Origin: WHSM01 sp050701635
Lineage (GTDB): Bacteria > Actinomycetota > Actinomycetes > Mycobacteriales > Micromonosporaceae
NCBI GenBank assembly: GCA_050701635.1
Contig: JBOGDF010000309.1
Location: 1 to 6,647 of the forward strand
Reading direction: 5' to 3'
Length of the DNA stretch: 6,647 nt
Part shown: positions 4,996 through 6,647 of the stretch, piece after piece
How positions within the stretch are numbered: position 1 is the stretch's first letter
Layout of the letters: each line of letters opens with the position of its first letter
The notes under the pieces: model-generated
Told to the model about the DNA's origin: nothing
The model's database searches: none
Seen by the model: the letters and a program-made list of their open reading frames with translations, nothing else
Position numbers and translations under genes: made by a program

Positions 4996-6131
4996 AGGTA
5001 CATCCCGGTGCGTTCGCCGTCGCTGCCCGGGGGCTTGTCGCCTTCCCCGAAGAACCGCTTGCCGCCGAAGTCGCCCTGCAGCCGGTCGTCCAGCTCGTCG
5101 GCCAGCGCCGTCATCACCTGTACGGCGAGCACCAGATGCGTCGCCGCGAAGTCCCGCCCGAACACCGGCACCGACGCCCAGATGGTGCCCTCGGTGTAGT
5201 AGAGCCGCCCGATCGGCATCCGCCGGGTGAGCTGCGAGAGCCGCTCGTACAGCCGTTCGTTGGGCTCCACCTCGGTCAGCAGCGGGGAGTAGACGTCCAC
5301 CAGCGCCGGGTTGCGGTGCACCCGTACGAAGACCATCGCGGAGCCGGCCCGGATCCCGATGTCGCCGTCCTCGTCGGTCTGCAGCGTCTCCGGGCTGGTC
5401 TTCTGCAGCGCCGCGACCACCGTACGGACCCGCTCGGTGAGCAGGTCGAAGTCGACCGGCGCCGGCACTGGGATCGGGGCCGTGTCGCCCAGCTCGGCCA
5501 GCTCGGCGGTGACCGGTGCCGGGCGGGCGCTGCCCAGCGGCGGCAGCTCGATGGTGCCCTCCGCGGCTCCCTGCAACAGGGCGGCGGCGCCGGCCCGGGT
5601 GCCGCTCACCTCGTACGTGAGGAACGCCGGGTGGGGCGCCCCGTACACGTCACGCAGGGTACGGGTGACCGCCGCCGCGACCCGGGACGCGTCCTCGGCC
5701 GACGCCTGCAGCCCGAACCGGTTGCCGGAGCGCTCCACCACCCCGGGTGGGGACCAGCCGAGCGCCACCAGATCGGCCACCGCGGCGCGGTCCAGCCGGT
5801 GCCCGTCGGGCAGCGACGCGTTGCCGACCGCCTCGCCGTACAGCTGCTTGTCGTCGGCCATCGACAGGCCGACCTCGTACACCGCCTCGCCGGTGCCGGC
5901 CGCGGTCGGGTCCAGCGTGAGATCCAGCTGTACGCCCGCCGGCAGCTGACCCAGCGCCGACCCCAGGGCGCGGGCGAACTCTTCCCACGCCGCGTCCACC
6001 TTGGCCTTCAGGTCGGCGGTCGCCGGGTCGTCGAGCAGCCGGGCGGTCGCCGCCGGCTCACCCGGCGCGACCCGCGGCGTACCGCTGGGGGCGCCGGCGG
6101 GTGGGCCGGTCACGTCGGTCTCCGCAGCCAT
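4992..6131 (-). CDS. Two-domain YbjN / type III secretion chaperone-like (TY-Chap) protein
   Basis: A 379-residue soluble protein with no signal peptide or membrane segment. After a Pro/Ala/Gly-rich disordered head (1-35), a first alpha/beta domain (about 38-175) contains VDAAWEEFARALGS, DDKQLYGEAVGN, LVALGWSPP and RDVYGAPHPAFLTYEV. A low-complexity Pro-rich linker (about 196-226) leads to a second domain (about 227-355) with the YbjN/CesT-like pattern of strands and helices: VFVRVHRNPALVDVYSPLL, RLYYTEGTIWASVPV and the helix THLVLAVQVMTALADELDD. I recall this as the family named 'T3SS (YopN, CesT) and YbjN peptide-binding chaperone'; a peptide-binding role is predicted, not shown. The short conserved tail ends GMYL. 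The ATG at 6129-6131 has AAGGA (rc of 6138-6142) six bases upstream. The TGA overlaps the GTG of the F420 oxidoreductase gene downstream. Confidence 0.72.
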   Translation of the reverse strand: MAAETDVTGPPAGAPSGTPRVAPGEPAATARLLDDPATADLKAKVDAAWEEFARALGSALGQLPAGVQLDLTLDPTAAGTGEAVYEVGLSMADDKQLYGEAVGNASLPDGHRLDRAAVADLVALGWSPPGVVERSGNRFGLQASAEDASRVAAAVTRTLRDVYGAPHPAFLTYEVSGTRAGAAALLQGAAEGTIELPPLGSARPAPVTAELAELGDTAPIPVPAPVDFDLLTERVRTVVAALQKTSPETLQTDEDGDIGIRAGSAMVFVRVHRNPALVDVYSPLLTEVEPNERLYERLSQLTRRMPIGRLYYTEGTIWASVPVFGRDFAATHLVLAVQVMTALADELDDRLQGDFGGKRFFGEGDKPPGSDGERTGMYL

Positions 6132-6196
6132 GGTCGTTCCTTCCGGCGGGTCCCCGACGGGTCGGGGTTGACTCGCGTCACCCTACCCAGGAGCGG
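6132..6196. promoter_or_regulatory. Short spacer upstream of the chaperone-like gene with small dyads
   Basis: These 65 bases separate the DUF6457 stop from the chaperone-like start. They hold CCCCGA-CGGG-TCGGGG (6152-6167), a perfect 6-bp hairpin, and TGAC-TCGC-GTCA (6169-6180), an 8-base dyad. A minus-strand TAGGGT (rc of 6180-6185) has a -10 look but no good -35 at normal spacing. The spacer could carry a terminator for the mobA-DUF6457 pair or a promoter for the chaperone-like gene; neither is established, and read-through is equally possible. Confidence 0.3.
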
Positions 6197-6445
6197 TCAC
6201 TCGCTGTCGCCGGTGTCCCGTTCCTGCCAGCCCCGGGCCAGCTCGATCAACGTACTGGCGGCCTGCCGCGGGTCGGCGCCCCGGGCCAGCGCGACGCCGT
6301 ACAGGTAGGTGGTGAGCGGCGCCGCCGGACGGGTCACGTTGTGGGCCGCCTCCCGGGCCAGGTCCAGCACCAGCACTTCATCGACCTCGGCGTCCAGGTC
6401 GAGCGCGATCCGTACCGTATCCACCCAATCGGAAAGTGTGCTCAT
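6197..6445 (-). CDS. DUF6457 family protein, linked to molybdopterin-dinucleotide synthesis
   Basis: An 82-residue acidic, mostly helical protein with no signal or membrane segment. It matches the small family I recall as DUF6457: MSTLSDWVDTV at the start, then VLDLAREAAHNVTRPAAPLTTYLYGVALARG (26-56), with the recurring pattern D-L-A-R-x-A-A-H-x-V-x-R-P-A-A-P-L-T-T as the clearest mark. In actinobacteria this family is found next to, or fused with, MobA-type guanylyltransferases. Here its ATG (6443-6445) follows the TGA of the MobA-like gene with no bases between (TGAATG), which implies coupled translation and a joint role. Its biochemical function is unknown; an accessory or regulatory role for MobA is inference. 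Confidence 0.78.
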   Translation of the reverse strand: MSTLSDWVDTVRIALDLDAEVDEVLVLDLAREAAHNVTRPAAPLTTYLYGVALARGADPRQAASTLIELARGWQERDTGDSE

Positions 6446-6647
6446 TCACTGAGTCTCGCGCAGCCACTCCTCGGCGCGCCGCAGGTCGGCCTCGGTGTCG
6501 CAGTCGTACCACGGCGGAGGGGTGTTTTCGCTGGTCAGCTCGGTGACCTCGGCGTCGGCGTAGAGCTGGCGCAGCGCGGCGCCCTCGGCGGCTCCGACGG
6601 CGGCCAGCCGGCGCCGCAGCGCCGTGACCCGCCAGACCGCGCACAGC
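6446..6647 (-). CDS. mobA: MobA-like molybdenum cofactor guanylyltransferase, C-terminal fragment (gene continues past right edge)
   Basis: The frame is open from the window edge to TGA at 6446-6448 and gives the last 66 residues of a longer protein; the start is outside the window. The visible part begins LCAVWRVTALRRRL, the usual P-L-C-x-V-W-R block of MobA-type nucleotidyltransferases, and ends with TPPPWYDCDTEADLRRAEEW (42-61), where the W-[YF]-D-x-D-T-x-x-D-L pattern is typical of the C-terminus in this family. MobA transfers GMP from GTP to molybdenum-molybdopterin to make the guanine dinucleotide cofactor; other NTP-transferase relatives share this end, so the exact nucleotide is not certain. 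The GTP-binding N-terminus, which would settle it, is not in the window. The downstream DUF6457 gene supports the call. Confidence 0.75.
   Translation of the reverse strand, partial: LCAVWRVTALRRRLAAVGAAEGAALRQLYADAEVTELTSENTPPPWYDCDTEADLRRAEEWLRETQ

Noticed and set aside
5136..6308. Plus-strand open frame of about 390 codons opposite the chaperone-like gene
   Set aside because: It is antisense to a gene with two recognisable domains and a good ribosome binding site, and its translation is low-complexity Arg/Gly/His-rich.
1..6647. CRISPR array, insertion sequence, riboswitch or defence system
   Set aside because: No regularly spaced repeats, transposase or integrase motifs, aptamer-like leader or toxin/nuclease gene was seen. 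The chaperone-like family has been discussed in conflict-system contexts as I recall, but no partner genes for that are present here.

Overview
The window looks like ordinary chromosomal DNA from a high-GC actinomycete. It has very high GC at third codon positions, an F420-family oxidoreductase, a lipobox beta-propeller protein of a type common in actinobacteria, and several densely packed genes with GTG or overlapping starts. The frequent GTAC/CGTACG codon context makes me lean to Micromonosporaceae (Micromonospora or a relative), but that is an impression. I see no insertion sequence, CRISPR array, tRNA, rRNA or integrase.

Left part (1-3313). Bases 1-199 hold no secure gene. They contain an AT-rich imperfect inverted repeat (100-148) that overlaps a 14-bp perfect palindrome (143-156). 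A zinc-free quinone-oxidoreductase-type dehydrogenase lies on the minus strand (200-1171). It is divergent, across 52 bp, from a plus-strand gene for a secreted lipoprotein with a C-terminal beta-propeller domain (1224-3251). A perfect 17-bp GC-rich inverted repeat (3266-3310) follows and probably terminates transcription from both sides.

Middle (3314-4587). A TetR-family repressor (minus) is divergent from a small membrane protein of the isoprenylcysteine carboxyl methyltransferase / phospholipid methyltransferase superfamily (plus). The 145-bp gap holds two closely related 16-bp operator-like dyads in opposite orientation. One covers the -35 box of a good plus-strand promoter and the other covers its expected transcription start. 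This is the best regulatory signal in the window and suggests that the repressor controls both itself and the methyltransferase. The methyltransferase then converges on the next operon across a short GC-rich gap with a duplicated decamer.

Right part (4588-6647, all minus strand, so read right to left). The order is the C-terminal end of a MobA-like molybdenum cofactor guanylyltransferase cut by the window edge, a small DUF6457 protein starting directly after its stop, then (after 65 bp) a two-domain YbjN / type III secretion chaperone-like protein, and a small PPOX-type F420-dependent oxidoreductase. The last two overlap by four bases (GTGA) and are probably translationally coupled. MobA and DUF6457 belong together in molybdopterin-dinucleotide cofactor synthesis. 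The link between the chaperone-like protein and the F420 oxidoreductase is positional only.

I found no clear new multi-gene system. The points most worth a second look are the paired operator architecture, the AT-rich inverted repeat near the left end, and the coupled chaperone-like/F420 pair of unknown role.
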